Shown here piece by piece: positions 1 through 11,035 of a stretch of DNA of 64,000 nucleotides (position 1 is the stretch's first letter; the number at the start of each line of letters is the position of its first letter). Under the pieces are notes generated by a model, which had not been told where the DNA came from, did no database searches, and worked only from the letters and a program-made list of their open reading frames with translations. The DNA comes from Ditylenchus dipsaci (lineage: Eukaryota; Nematoda; Chromadorea; Rhabditida; Anguinidae), in contig SADC01000146.1 of the NCBI GenBank assembly GCA_004194705.1, positions 186,001 to 250,000 on the forward strand, in the 5' to 3' direction. The position numbers were made by a program, and so were the translations under genes.

Positions 1-125
1 TAGGTACCCTTTCTGGCTTGTTTACCTTGGTCCCCCACAGCAAAAAGTCGAAAAAAAAATTTAAAGTGCCGTCAACCGCCTAAAAACATGTTTTCTATGG
101 GTTTTCGGGGTCGAGAAACACGAAA
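1..125. repeat. End of a nested-hairpin-core element, cut by window edge
   Basis: The first bases (TACCCTTTCTGG, then CTTGGTCCCCCA and AAAAACATGTTTTCTATGG) match the right flank of the nested-hairpin-core element near 11,800-11,915. Only this outer part is in the window; the hairpin core would lie to the left. Confidence 0.6.
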
Positions 126-1450
126 AAAGTGGCCAGAACTTATTTTGGATTACTTCACAATTGTATAGTTTAGCCCAATAAAACAGTCCCCAGACCAAAA
201 CGAAAATGGGCTGGCTTCTAGGACATAGCCTGATAGAGAGAGATTAATGTTTAAGTCCGTACTAACATACGATAAAACTCTTGACGTTATAAATCCAGAG
301 ACCCATAAATCATCATTCCTATAAGCCAGGGTTCTCATCTCAAATTTTTGAAAAAAAAGACATTTTGACCATTTTTGAAAAAAAAAAGTCATTTTATCTA
401 GTGCTTTTTGAGCATTTTGGAGCGAAAAAAAAAAGATTTTGACTGAAAACTTTTAAAATAAAAAAGATTTTGGTTCCAAAAAAAAAGGACAAATCTTTTT
501 AAAAAGGAGGAATGAGAACTATGCTATAAGCTCAAGATCTATCGTGTTTCAAAAGTTTGAAATATAGCTCTATTCGCTTGTGCATACATGTTTGGGTGAA
601 GCAGCCAGTCATTGCCATTCAAGCTTTGTGGCCCCCACACCAGTAATAATAATCACCAGGCCAACAACAACACATAAAGGATATGCACCATTAGTCATCA
701 AGCCGCCCTCCTCCATTCCCACCTCTTCCCTCTTTTTGCCCACAATAAACATACGGCTTTTTCTTTTGTAGACCTAAGGTGGGAGAATGGGATTCATAAA
801 GAACACTGAATAACTCTTGCTAGTCAGGCAAGTTTAGAAGCAGGGGATCACTAAAAATAAAATGAGGAGATCAGAAAGATTTTGATTTTGCAAGTCTCGG
901 GCAAACCTTTTTCTTGCCGTAAAAATACTGTCTTTTGCAGTTAAAAACTTTTTTTTGCCGCAAATTTTTTCTCGCTGTAAAACGACTTTTCGAGGAAAAG
1001 AAAACATGCTTAGCCACAGAAACAAGTATTTTAAGAAAAAAAAATTCAGTCAAAAAAAATTCTTTCTAAAAAAGTATTTTTTACGGCAAAAACAGGTTTG
1101 CCTGCAAATTTTGTAAAAAAAATTGAATATGGATCTCTTTTTAGAATTGTAAAAATTTCTAACTACGTCTAAAAATGCTTTTTAGATTTTCTAAACAAAT
1201 AGAAGTTTTTGATGTATTTTTGCGTGAAATGTTGTCCTTCTTGGTCCTACTGTGCTTTTTAGCGGTTGAACAAAATTACTCAATTAGAAAAGGCAATAAC
1301 TTAAAATTTTTAGCGTAGAGATCTGAGAATAATTTTTTGAGCGTTAAATTTTCAGTACAATAAAATATACGGCATTTTCTTTATTTAAAACCCCTAAAAA
1401 TCGAAACAAATTGGGTCGATTTTAAGATTTTTAGCTGCTCAAGCGGCTAA
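126..1450. other. AT-rich stretch without recognisable gene
   Basis: No exon with conserved protein content was found on either strand. The stretch from about 895 to 1,095 is made of imperfect copies of a short word (TTGCCGTAAAAA and relatives) and may be a decayed subterminal field of a transposon. The missing last exon of the CHID1-like gene was looked for here and not seen. Confidence 0.5.
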
Positions 1451-1451
1451 A

Positions 1452-1618
1452 TTTCGGAACACCCACCCCAGTCAATTTAGGTACACCCACCCCGAAATTG
1501 ACTGGGGTGGGTGTACCGAAATTAACTGGGGTGAGTGTTCCGAAATTAACTGGGGTGGGTGTACCGAAATTGACTGGGGTGGGTGTACCGAAATTGACTG
1601 GGGTGGGTGTTCCGAAAC
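1452..1618. repeat. 24-bp G-rich minisatellite with inverted start
   Basis: About five direct copies of a 24-bp unit (ACTGGGGTGGGTGTACCGAA plus four bases) follow two copies in the opposite orientation, so the array begins with a foldback. The GGGG/GGG tracts recur every unit on the plus strand. The unit is a multiple of three, so open frames across it are by-products. Confidence 0.85.
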
Positions 1619-1789
1619 TGCTCGACTCAAGCAAAACCCAGAAGTGGAATCAGCTAAGTTCGTGATGACTAAGAAAACCACCTACAAATTTTTCTCTCTT
1701 TAAGAGAAAAAAGCCTCTTAATAAGAGTTCGAGTAAGAGTCGAGTTGGAATAATTTAAATATTTACTCCTACTCTGACTGTTGTGAACA

Positions 1790-2385
1790 AGCCACTAGTG
1801 TTTGGTGGACCCAAAATGGTTCGCAGGTTCGACCCCACCTAGTGGCATTCTAGTTATTTTAGACTGTTTGACCAATGCTTAAAGGGAGGGGGGGGGGGAA
1901 AGCTACCTAGGTTTGAAAAAGTGGCTTTCATGGCGCAGTGCGTAAGCGTTCGCGCTTTTTGGCTCAAAATAGTGTTTTTTTGTTTTTTTGCAGGTTCAAT
2001 CCCACGTAGGGGCACACTATTTTTTTGGCTTTTTTGGGCAGTTTAGAGGTAATTTGGGTCGCTGATCCCGATTCTGGCGTCAAAAAAGTCTAATTACCTC
2101 TAAACTGCCCGAAAAAGCCAAAAAAAATAGTGTGCCCCTACGCGGGTTTGAACCTGCAACACCAAAAAAACACTATTTTGAGCCAAAAAGCGCGAACGCT
2201 TACGCACTGCGCCATGAAAGCCACTTTTTCAAACCTAAGTAGCTTTTCTCCCCCTTTAAGGGTAATTAAGGTTTTTGATTCAGAACCTAACAAGCCAAAA
2301 CAAATAGAGTGCCGCTAGGTGGGGTCAAACCTGCGAATTATTTTAGGCCAAGAAATGCTAACGCTTATCCACTTAAAGAAATTTC
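1790..2385. repeat. Outer tRNA-like inverted element
   Basis: Around the inner hairpin element, a second pair of arms carries related tRNA-like modules. On the left, GCAGGTTCGACCCCACC at about 1,820-1,837 contains a box-B-like GGTTCGACCCC. On the right, the complement of about 2,310-2,385 gives GCAGGTTTGACCCCACC preceded by a box-A-like stretch near GTGGATAAGCGTTAGC. The block looks like two related tRNA-derived modules flanking a younger inverted copy of the same kind. Confidence 0.5.
1881..2259. mobile_element. Palindromic MITE with tRNA-like pol III boxes in both arms
   Basis: The two arms (about 1,881-2,060 and 2,088-2,259) are close inverted copies. Each arm has TGGCGCAGTGCGTAAGCG, which fits an A box (TRGYnnARnnG), and about 65 bases later GGTTCAATCCC or GGTTTGAACC, which fits a B box. 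A proper tRNA acceptor stem cannot be folded, so this is not a tRNA gene but a tRNA-derived mobile module with terminal inverted repeats. A second copy is at 29,965-30,212. Confidence 0.65.
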
Positions 2386-2471
2386 TAGTCACACAAGTTA
2401 CCCGATTCCTTTAATAGATAAACCGGGTATGTTTGGGAATACCCTAGCTAAATAATAAGAGTCTTACTTAC

Positions 2472-5400
2472 CCCCACTTGATCCTGTTCTCACCAGCCTC
2501 ATCATCGAATTCCAGGTTAGTAAAAGGATCTGAGAGCAGTTCTATGAATCTGAATGTTTGACCATTACAATTTCAAAATTATTTTTTATATAAAGAGCCA
2601 CTACTTATTTCCTATGATCGCATCACTGCCACCACCAGTTCTGTCATAGCCATACCAATTTAGACCTATCAGCAATTTAGTTGGCGGTAGGCCGTTACCC
2701 TCTGCAATTTGCAAAAAGTAGCGAATATTGGCTTCCACCCAACGGATGGGTGCCACTCCTGTTATCTCTTCGCTGGAATAATCATATGTCATAACATTGA
2801 TCAGATCTACTGCTGCCATTAGACGCTGGATAAGGGAAGCTGAGATTATGCCAATTTCTTGTAGACTGAAATTAAAAAGAATAAAAAACTATACGAAGTA
2901 TTATTTAGACGAAGTACTCCTGGTTTAGCGGTGGCGACAAAGGCAGGATGAAGAGTAGGTCGTTCTTTCTGAACTCTTTTGACCAGGACTCGATTATTTC
3001 GGCTGCATATCTGTAATAAAAGTTTAGTTACATAGGATGCCCATGAAAAAGCTTGTCCCTATTTCGCTGATCAGACTTTTTCATAGTTTTTCGTTGTGTT
3101 TCAACTTCCGCAAGTCCAAATTTTGAGAAAAGGACATTTGGTCCTAACCTAGAAGCCAGCCGAATTTTCGCCTTGGTCACCCGCATGGTTTTTCTCTCGA
3201 AAATGATAATTTTTGATGATTTTTATACAGTCGAACCTCCCAACAGTGTACACCCCAAAAGTTCGTTTCCGCCTAGGGTCCGAAACTTTTTTCATCTCAA
3301 TTTTCTAACTTTTTGCTGATTCTCTTTTGACAGTCTGGCCGCAAATATCGTAAGGATTCCGATTTTACCGATCGTTTTTCATTTGCCTATATATTTTTTC
3401 TCTAAAAAGCAAAACCTCTATATAGTGTACATCTTATTTTCAAAGTGGTGTTTACTATACAGTCGACTCTCCCAATAACGAACCCCTGAATAACAAACTC
3501 TCTCAATAACGAACACCTAGAGCCGGTCCCCAGGGGGTTCATTATTGGGAGAGTCGACTGTATAGAGGTTTTGCTTTTTTAGAGAAAAAATAAATATGCA
3601 AATGAAAAACGATCGGTAAAATCGGAATCCTCACGATATTTGCGGCCAGACTGTCAAAACAAAATCAGCAAAAAAAATTAGAAAATTGAGATGAAAAAAG
3701 TGTCGGACCCTAGGCGAAAACGAACTTTTGGGGTGTACATCATTAGGAGGTTCGACGCATTTTTCACTTATTTAAAAATCATGTTTTAATGACTCCTAAG
3801 TAACTTTTATGTGTTTATAACGATAAGAAAGTTATTTTGTGACACTTTTCCATATAAAAAATTGATTTTTTGAAAAAAAAAATTGACCAAAATATGACTT
3901 CTTGCCTTGGGGGACCAATGTAAATCACCTTGTATTAAGGTATTCTACGCCGTTTTGGTCACTGGAGCTGGGCAAAAAGAGCCACTATATGCATTTCTAA
4001 TCAAGAGTCTTGCTCGGAGTCTTGCTCTTTTTGCCGCAATAATACGATTTTTCCGAAATTTTCATTAGCCCTTACTTATTGTATCACATTGAAAGTCAAG
4101 CCCCTGCGCCTCCGAAGGGGCGCAGGGAGGTTGGGAGTTGAGATGCGCACACCCACGTACCTTAGACGCAAATCACTCGAAAGTGACTCTGGATGCATAA
4201 AAATGTATGCATACCAGAGTTTCTTTATGCGGTAGGCCCCAGTCAACAAAACTATGTTCAAATTCCATCTTTTTGTGGTATCCAGGTACCCTTTCAGGTT
4301 GGTTTGCCTTGGGGGACCAATGCAAAAAGTCGAATTTTATTCAAAAATTTTCTTTTGAAAAAAAAGATTTTGTGTGAAAAAATGTCAGAAAATGACTTTC
4401 TTATCGTTTTAAGCACATAAAGTTACTTAAGATTCATTTAAACATGATTTTTCAATAAGTGAAATATGCAAAGCCAGAAATTTGATTCAAGCAAAGCCAG
4501 AATTTGATTCAAGCAAAGCCAGAAATTTGATACCTAGCCTTTTCAGAGACCTCACTTCACAATAGGCAAAGAAATTCGCAATTTACCAATATTTTTTTAG
4601 TTTTTTTAATGAAAAAGTCAAATCTTGAAATTACTTTGAGGAAATCGCAATCTGTTGTTATTCAACTACAAAAATATATAATCATTTAAGCAAAGGTGTA
4701 AATTTTTAATAAAAAATTACTTTTTTGCTTTTTAGTATAAAGTACTAGAAAGTGGGTATGCCGCGATGCGGCATATAATGCGGCATAAGCTGGCGCCGAT
4801 AGTGCGTTGGGAACATGCGTTTCGGGTATCTAAAATTTTTGCATTGAGTAGATCTCAATACCTTGATATTAGCACCCGGAGACATTTAACTGAACACATA
4901 ACTTGAGTGACACCACATTTAAACCACTGTATAGAAAGCCCTTACCACGCCAGCTTCGCTATCAGACTACTTGCTTACCTAACCACGCGACCTCCTACGT
5001 AGCCTACCATCTACCTAGCCTATGTAGCTACCAGCACACCTGCCTACTCTACTGGCCATCTACCCACCCTAACTGAAAACCTATCTACCCTACCTGGTCA
5101 CCTACCTCACCTACCAGCCCACCTGGCTACCATGCTGGCCTTCTACCCACTCCACGTGGCCACCTACTTACCTTACTCAGCCAGCTACATCCCCTACCCG
5201 GCCACCTACTTATCTCACCGGCCACCTAGGTACCCTACCTGGCCACCTACCTAATCTCCGGCCCCCCCTACCGAACCGGCCAGGCCAACTACTTACCCTA
5301 AAAGGCCACTTACCTACCCTACTCATCCACCTACTTACACTACCAGGCCACCTACATACTCTACCAGGACACCTACTTACACTATAAGGCCACGTACATA

Positions 5401-8086
5401 CCCTACCAGGCCACTTACCTATTCGGCCAGGCCATTTTAGTCAAAAATTTTCTTTTGAAAAAAAAGATTTTGTGTGAAAAAATGTCAGAAAAGCCACCTA
5501 CTAATCATATACTACACTAACTTATCCCTTCAAGACAAAATAATGATGCATGCTACCACCAGGATTCGAACCTTCAAGCATGCCTTGGTCCCCAAGGTAA
5601 TCTAGAAATTCACTAAAAATGCCTTGGTCCCCCTGTGGTTTTTGGCAACTTTCAAGTGGTCATAACTTTTTTTCACTCAACCGATCCTAACTTTTAAGCG
5701 TTTTCCAAGAAGGAAACCGACAACGCTGCGTCGAATGGTGTTAACAGAATCCCGATACGATGAGTGGAACATGCCAAACATTTTTTGTGACCGACAGACA
5801 GACAGACACGGAAAATGGCCATATAGTAAGATTTTTTTTTAAATAAAAAATTACTTTTTGCTTTTTAGTATAAAGTACGAGCAAAGTACGAGCGAAAACA
5901 CAAAGGACGAGTAAAAGACGAAGACGAGCACGAGTATATTTTAGCCTCGCACTACGAGGATGAAGACGAGTACGAGCAATTTTTAAAAGTTAGTACGAGG
6001 ACGAGTACGAAGTACAAGTCCCGAAAATTTTTAGTACGAGGACGAGAACAAGAAAATCGAAAATTCCCTGCACTGGTGTTAGCACAAATATTGTGTAATG
6101 AGCACAGCAAAACATGGCACAAATTCAGTGCTAAATACACTTTTAGTGCCAAACAAAGTTATCTTATTATAAGGGAACTTCTAATTCTGAGATCGGATTC
6201 GTGTTTAGCATGGTCGATTTACACAAAAAAAATTCTCCTGATCCAAAACTCTAAAAAATTTTAATTTCCTCTCAAGACAACAAACTTTCGAATCCTTCTA
6301 ATAAAATGACTTGATCTGGCATTAAAAGTGTGTCTAGCACTGAATTAGTGCCATTTATGCTGTGCTCATTACACAAAATTTGTGCTAGCACTGTATTAGT
6401 GCCAATGGCACTAAATCAGTGCCTACACTAATTAGTGTTTTTAAGAGTTTTTTGAGCACTAAATGGGCGCTTTTTTTAACACTTAAAAGCCGGTTTGTGC
6501 TGATAGGAGCGTTTTGTTCAGAATTTCCCGCTGAACAAGATAGGTGCAAGAAACTTCCGAAAAAAGTTCTTTTTCGCAACTTTTTTTTAGAAATCCATTG
6601 ATGGACATTCTCAATTTTGAGTCGTTTTAGTTATTAGAGTGCAATTTTTTATCCGAAAATAACTTTATGTAGCTAAAGTGCTAAACGGGTGCAGAATTCG
6701 ACAAGCGCTCAAATAAATACAAACTTAGTCTGGTCAATTGCCGTATTACATGCAAAGTATTACTATTTTTTGAAAATCCCATGAAATACAGATTTTAGTT
6801 CCTTCGTATAAATACTAAAAAAAATCATTGATATCACCGTTTATATTTCAGTACTTTTATTGCAGCAGAAAGCGCAGATTCTGCACATCATTTTGATATT
6901 AAAGAATACAGCAAATCATAGAACAAAGCAGTTGCGCCTATCTTGTTCAGCGGGAAATTCTGAACAAAACGCTCCTATCAGCACAAACCGGCTTTTAAGT
7001 GTTAATTAGGACTTGAAGGACTTCAAGGACTTTTTAGACAGAATGTTGCCCGCGAAATGGTGAAAAGTTGATAGTTTAGAAGACAACTGAAAAAAACTGC
7101 TTAAAACTGAGAATTCTGAGTCGAAAGTTGCCTTTATTCTAACACTTGTAAAAACCGTATCAGCAAAACCTTACTCTGCTCCTGTGCCTCTGGTCATAGA
7201 CATGATTTGCAGCCAAATCTCCATGACAGCACCAGACATTTGGTTTCTCTAAATAGGTTAGGGCTTGAATTGCTATTTTGAAAATTTATTTGAACTAGAT
7301 GCAGGCTACCGTCAAAAATTCGACTAGAGCCCGTCCACATCTATAGTGTGTTTGTTCGTCAGTAAGAAAGTGTTTCAGCTCATCTGCTAGCCATCCTTCA
7401 AAAGGAATCTAGGCACTATCTGGGCATTCGTGTTGTTCTTGCGAATGTCATCCATCCAGCCTGCAAAATCAAAAATTAGATTCAAATTTTTTCAAAAAAT
7501 TCGTACCTCTATCAATATCATGCGTTCCTCCAATTGAACATGATGTTTGGCTGTCTACCACCGCACTTTTGATTTGGAACCAAACAGGCGAAATCTGTAA
7601 AAGGATTAGTTTATTCCAACTGATAGCAATGTCGAACTTACGTGTGTAAATTTCTTGGCAGCCCATTTGGCGACATCGTAGCCGTGATTATTCCACTGAA
7701 AAAACTTTACCTGCTTGCAAGAAAACAAAAAATATCGAAGAGCTTACTGGAGTCACATATCCTAGGGTCACAGGCGCTTCAAATTTCCTCTTTGATGTGT
7801 CCAACAGTCGGTGCTCAGCCAAAATCTGCTCTTTTTCTAAAAGCTGAAAAGTATAATATGTAAACTGTGAAGCTGTATTAGTAGTAAAACCCACTTCCGG
7901 TCGAATCCCTTCCTCTTGCTCCTCAGATTCTTGACTTGATTTTGCTGAAGCTGCTGCAGAAGCTTTTTTACTGGAATGTGGTTTGTCTGTTTTCTGGCGG
8001 TCTCCTTTTGATAAAGTGCTGTTACAGCATAGAAAGCATAGTAAATATAATGCAAGAAAAGTGAATAGCAAACGAGATTGTAGCAT
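2472..8086 (-). CDS. CHID1: CHID1-like GH18 chitinase-domain protein (3' end outside window)
   Basis: This is a secreted, probably lectin-like, catalytically inactive GH18 protein of the CHID1 (stabilin-interacting) family. Eight exons are visible on the minus strand: 8086-7748, 7695-7642, 7594-7507, 7460-7310, 7248-7175, 3010-2918, 2865-2605 and 2549-2472, all with GT/AG introns and compatible phases. Exon 1 starts with a signal peptide (MLQSRLLFTFLALYLLCFLC) and a Lys/Ser/Glu-rich linker. Family landmarks follow: LGYVTP then WNNHGYDV, ISPVWFQIK, THDIDRGW, AVMEIW, VDLINVMTYDYS, LLIGLNWYGYD and EAGENRIKW. The final family segment (IWELGQG region) is absent here, so the last exon lies beyond the donor at 2,471. 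A candidate splice acceptor (TTTTTGTACAG) abuts the ATG. Exon 4 needs one extra T in the run at 7,400-7,403 to stay open. Introns hold many transposons. Confidence 0.92.
3226..3757. mobile_element. TIR element ending in ACAGTCGAACCTCC, with inner insertion
   Basis: Arms of about 230 bases are inverted copies (GTGTACACCCCAAAAGTTCG on the left, its complement near 3,720-3,745). The element lies in the long intron of the CHID1-like gene. The pogo/Tigger-like ends suggest TA target use. Confidence 0.75.
3458..3562. mobile_element. Pogo/Tigger-like MITE flanked by TA
   Basis: TACAGTCGACTCTCCCAATA at the left and its complement at the right bound a 105-base element with the family motif CCGGTCCCCAGGGG inside. 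It sits exactly in the middle of the surrounding TIR element, splitting it in two. Confidence 0.8.
3760..4466. mobile_element. Complete nested-hairpin-core element, type I ends
   Basis: Terminal arms of about 130 bases are inverted copies (CACTTATTTAAAAATCATG at the left, its complement at the right). Inside come the palindromic word CTTGGGGGACCAA and then the shared core (4,076-4,260). The core has a stem around CTCTGGATGCATA, a short CACTCGAAAGTG hairpin, and a perfect GC stem CCTGCGCC/GGGGCGCAGG. The element lies in the long intron of the CHID1-like gene. Confidence 0.8.
4463..4533. repeat. Short tandem repeat, about 22 bp x3
   Basis: Three near-identical units of GCAAAGCCAGAAATTTGATT occur in a row. 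No function is apparent. Confidence 0.8.
4960..5440. repeat. Degenerate CTACC/GGCCACC minisatellite
   Basis: Many imperfect units of about 21-24 bases built on CCCTACCNGGCCACCTAC fill this stretch of the CHID1 intron. At 5,444-5,500 it is followed by a copy of the 56 bases seen at 4,337-4,394, so a fragment of the neighbouring element was duplicated to this edge. Confidence 0.75.
5870..6064. repeat. GACGAG/TACGAG word field
   Basis: Repeated GACGAG, TACGAG and GCACGAG words, all on one strand, fill 190 bases. This is the same organisation as the subterminal fields of hAT-like elements elsewhere in the window, but no terminal repeat or target duplication was found, so the assignment is tentative. 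Confidence 0.5.
6074..6392. mobile_element. TIR element with GTGCTAGCAC / AGTGCCA words
   Basis: The left arm (TTAGCACAAATATTGTGTAA, then GAGCACAGCA and TTAGTGCC) is inverted on the right at 6,318-6,392. It lies in the CHID1 intron. Confidence 0.7.
6477..7005. mobile_element. TIR element, 70-bp arms, in CHID1 intron
   Basis: TTAACACTTAAAAGCCGG at 6,477 through AACAAGATAGGTGCAA at about 6,550 is repeated in inverted order at 6,936-7,005 with almost no differences. The interior shows no coding content. Confidence 0.85.
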
Positions 8087-8321
8087 CTGTACAAAAACCG
8101 ATTATCATATAAAATATTGTTGTGAATAACTTTTATTAATGTTAGTTGTTGGCAAATCAAGTTAATTGAATGCAAATTATGCACAAAAGAGATCAAAAAA
8201 ATTAAACGAAAAATTATTCTGGCAAAGTGATAATAGCCTGCTATAAATACAGGGTGTTCCAAGATGTTTAGCCACTTTCAAAGGTCCATAACTTTTCTAT
8301 AATTCACATTTTGAATTCTTC

Positions 8322-8520
8322 AAACGCAGAACGACTCAGAATTGCAAAAAATTTGTTCGGTGCATAATGTGAAAAACATGGTTTTTGCTTGGTCCCTCTC
8401 CGGTTTGTGGATGGCCTTTAGAGGGACAAGGCCATAACCACATGGGAGACCAAAAAAAATCACGTTTTTTACATTGTGCACCAAAAAAATTTCTTTGTAA
8501 TTTTGAGTCGTTCTGCGTTT
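8322..8520. mobile_element. 200-bp foldback MITE
   Basis: AAACGCAGAACGACTCAGAA at the left and its complement at 8,501-8,520 bound a foldback with a loop containing GTCCCTCTCCGG and GGGACAAGGCC. Confidence 0.8.
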
Positions 8521-8657
8521 ACAGAATTTAAAAATGGACAAAGCTTTTTATTGTCGCCGAAAATCTCTTTTCTGACGCCGATAATTTTTAAATCATATTT
8601 TATAAATTTACCCAACTTTTTCTCACATTTGTTCAAAGTTTTATCACCATCAGGTAG

Positions 8658-8950
8658 GGGCAGGAGAAGAATGTGCAAAATCAAATTATTCAAATTCAAT
8701 TTGTGCAAAATCAGTTTGTGTAAATTCAGTTTGTGCCATCATTTACGAGGATTCTTTTATTGAATAGTCAAGAATTTTGTACTCGAAAGGTCAAAATCTT
8801 AAGCTTCTGCAATGGCTATGCAATGAGCTTTCATCGGTTGAAGCAGTGAGATGGCAAATTGACTGAATTTGTAACAACTGATTTTTGCACAAATTGAATT
8901 GTTACCAATTGAATTTGCACAATTTGATTTTGCGCATTCTTCTCCTGCCC
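8658..8950. mobile_element. hAT-like MITE with 8-bp duplication TCAGGTAG
   Basis: The ends GGGCAGGAGAAGAATG and CATTCTTCTCCTGCCC are inverted copies. The 8 bases TCAGGTAG stand immediately before (8,650-8,657) and after (8,951-8,958). The subterminal word is TTTGTGCAAAATCA or TTGCACAAATTG, present several times in both orientations. A related word field lies near 56,170-56,245. Confidence 0.88.
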
Positions 8951-9518
8951 TCAGGTAGCCATGTGGTTCTAGTTTCTAACAAGGTATCAGTTGTTGCATC
9001 ATCTTTGCAAAATGTGCCACAAAAAAAGTAAAAGTAGGGAGCAAGTCAGAAGAAATAATTTATTTCATACTTTCACTTTTTTGTGGCACATTTTGCAGAA
9101 ATGATGCAACAACTGATATCATAAAATTAGAATCGCATGGCTACCTGATGGTGTTAAACTTTGAAATAAATGTGAAAAAAGTAGGGTAAATTTATAAAAT
9201 AAGATTTAAAAATTATCGGCGACAGAAAAGAGATTTCCAGCGACAATAAAAAGTTTTGTCCTTTAAAAACATCGACTATAAAAACACTCATGGTCGTTGA
9301 AAAGTGGCCAAAAATCTTGGCACACCCTGTACATATGAAAATATTGTTAGATGGCCTGACTTTCTTACAGGGTGTGACAAAAAATATGGTGTAAAAATAC
9401 AAAATTTAGCTGAGATTTTCACTCCTACAAGCGAAGCATTGTATCCTTTTAACACCCCAAGGACGGTATGGGTCAAGTATAGTATCTGAGGCAACTATAT
9501 AAACAACAAAATAACAAC

Positions 9519-9772
9519 TACCGTATTTCTTCTAATTGCCGCACATGTGCGCTTATTTTCAATCACCCGAAAATCGGAAATTTCTGAATTCGATCTCGAG
9601 ATTTTCGGGTGCTCAACCAAGATCTGAAAAGTGGAATCGGTAGAGCTCGTGGGAGTTAAGAAAACGTATCAAACAGCTGATCAACATATTTACTCTGCTC
9701 CGAGATATAAGTCCTCAAAGTTGGGGGTGTGCGGTTGTTAGAGACTGTGAGGCAATTAGAAGAAATACAGTA
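9519..9772. mobile_element. CCGTATT-family MITE
   Basis: TACCGTATTTCTTCTAATTG and its complement bound 254 bases. The interior contains the family's conserved inner part (ATTTTCGGGTGCTCAACCAA, then a GTGGAATCGGTAGAGCTCGT-type stretch). Other copies lie at 13,299, 17,353, 30,712, 50,675 and 51,845. Confidence 0.85.
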
Positions 9773-10281
9773 TATAAATTCGAATTTCCTGTGTCGACCG
9801 TTAGTGATGGAGCAAAACACCTTTTTAAATTTCATTGCATGAAATTGAGTGTTATTTTGGAATAGAAGGTTAACAAATTTTCTAAAATAACCTTTTTAAA
9901 GTTCGATACTTATCTAAATCACGATTCTCTGCGCTTTCAAACAAAAAGTTTTTTACTTGTTTACTGCTACGGCTAGAATTCATTTGCACCCTCGAAATGC
10001 TCATTTACGTCCTCTAATTTTATGCTTCCATTTATCATCAAATTTTTGTTGCAACTTATCAAACATTTTCATACCAGCATGTAGCCCTAAATCTTGGCTT
10101 TCCAATAAGCTATCTAAAATTGCTGTATGATGCAAAAAATGTAGATCTTTAGAGGTTTCTAAAAAACGTCAATTTTTGAAATTTGTTTGAACCTCCTAAT
10201 TTGATCAATTGAAAGTTATTCAGGTAAGTTTGATGGTTTATTAGAAAGTCAACATTCAGGGCTGCACGTCAGTGTTAAAAG

Positions 10282-10460
10282 TAGTGATGGAAGCGGGACG
10301 GGATGGTCCCGAAAGTCCCGTCCTGCCGAAGAAATTTTTTGCCAAAGTCCCGTCCCGGTGGTCCCGAACTTTCAGAGTAAAAGTCCCGGTCCCGAAAATC
10401 GAAAAAATTTCGGGACTTTTTTATTTATTTCATTGTCAAGAAATTTACACATTTTAGCTT
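10282..10460. repeat. GTCCCG word field of a hAT-like element
   Basis: After TAGTGATGGAAGCGGGAC, a typical hAT-like start, GTCCCG or CGGGAC recurs about ten times in both orientations. A hAT transposase tail follows downstream, so this is read as the left subterminal region of that element. No right end was found. Confidence 0.7.
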
Positions 10461-10599
10461 TTTCGCCAATTCATCATTTTCTTCTTATCAATCTTTCGCT
10501 TTCGTGCATTTTTTCTCTTGTCTTTCGTCTTTCAAGTCTTTCGTCTTTCTTCGTCTCTAGTCTTTCAAAAAGAGTAGGTTCAATTAACTCAACTTTTTT

Positions 10600-10804
10600 A
10601 AAGAAAAATGAAGGTTCATTTCCTGTGCTGGCGAAAATAGCTCGTCGCTATTTGTCAGCTCCAGCTACAAGCGTACCAAGTGAACAGCTATTCTTGGTGG
10701 CGCGGGATGTATACGACTACAGGCGTTCAAATCTTTCTCCAGAGCATGCGGAACAATTAATTTTTTTGAACAAGAATCCACGCGTCGTTAATTTCAACTA
10801 CTAG
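10600..10804 (+). pseudogene. hAT transposase C-terminal fragment
   Basis: The frame ending at 10,804 encodes about 65 residues of the hAT C-terminal dimerisation region: [20 protein letters not shown], then [13 protein letters not shown] and [10 protein letters not shown] before the stop. The catalytic RNase H-like part is missing, so this is a remnant. It lies 140 bases after the GTCCCG field and ends just before an unrelated MITE that seems to have removed the element's right end. The tail is close to the one at 18,064-18,140 (AEKLIFLSK, ending VNFSY), whose words are AATCCC. Confidence 0.88.
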
Positions 10805-10854
10805 CTCTTTTGTGATGTAATATTGTGAAATGAAGTTTTTTTGAAACAATGCTT

Positions 10855-10939
10855 TGACAGTCAACTCTCGGTAATCCGTCACCCCTTGGGACCGGCCGTG
10901 GGTGACGGATAATCAAGAGTGACGGATTAGCGAGTGCAG
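10855..10939. mobile_element. Pogo/Tigger-like MITE remnant
   Basis: ACAGTCAACTCTCGGTAATC and the inverted word TGACGGAT surround CCTTGGGACCGGCC, the family's inner motif. The right end is degenerate. Confidence 0.6.
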
Positions 10940-10944
10940 CAGCA

Positions 10945-11035
10945 AATCATAAATTTTTTTTAAAGTGTTTCCAAACACTCTATATCAACCTAAAATCACC
11001 TCAGGAGTTCAAAAAAGGCATTATTTTTGAGATCC
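10945..11035. repeat. Fragment of the C-run TIR element
   Basis: TTTTTTAAAGTGTTTCCAAA and CTCAGGAGTTCAAAAAAGGC match the arm of the element at 39,821-40,538. Only this arm is clear here. Confidence 0.65.

Larger units (their letters stand above)
8249..9330. mobile_element. 1.08-kb palindromic element ending ACAGGGTG, hosting two insertions
   Basis: Ends are ACAGGGTGTTCCAAGAT and ACAGGGTGTGCCAAGAT in inverted order, flanked by TA on both sides. The arms (8,523-8,657 plus 8,951-9,010, against 9,095-9,260) pair across the centre. Two other elements, at 8,322-8,520 and 8,658-8,950, sit in the left arm only. The right edge is continued by another ACAGGGTGTGAC start near 9,368. Confidence 0.8.

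Noticed and set aside
1915..2020. Functional tRNA gene
   Set aside because: A and B boxes are present, but the acceptor stem and T stem do not pair and the spacing is filled with a T run; a tRNA-derived element is more likely.
3310..3660. Conserved gene suggested by near-identical stretches at 3,340-3,430 and 3,570-3,660
   Set aside because: They are the two inverted arms of one transposable element.
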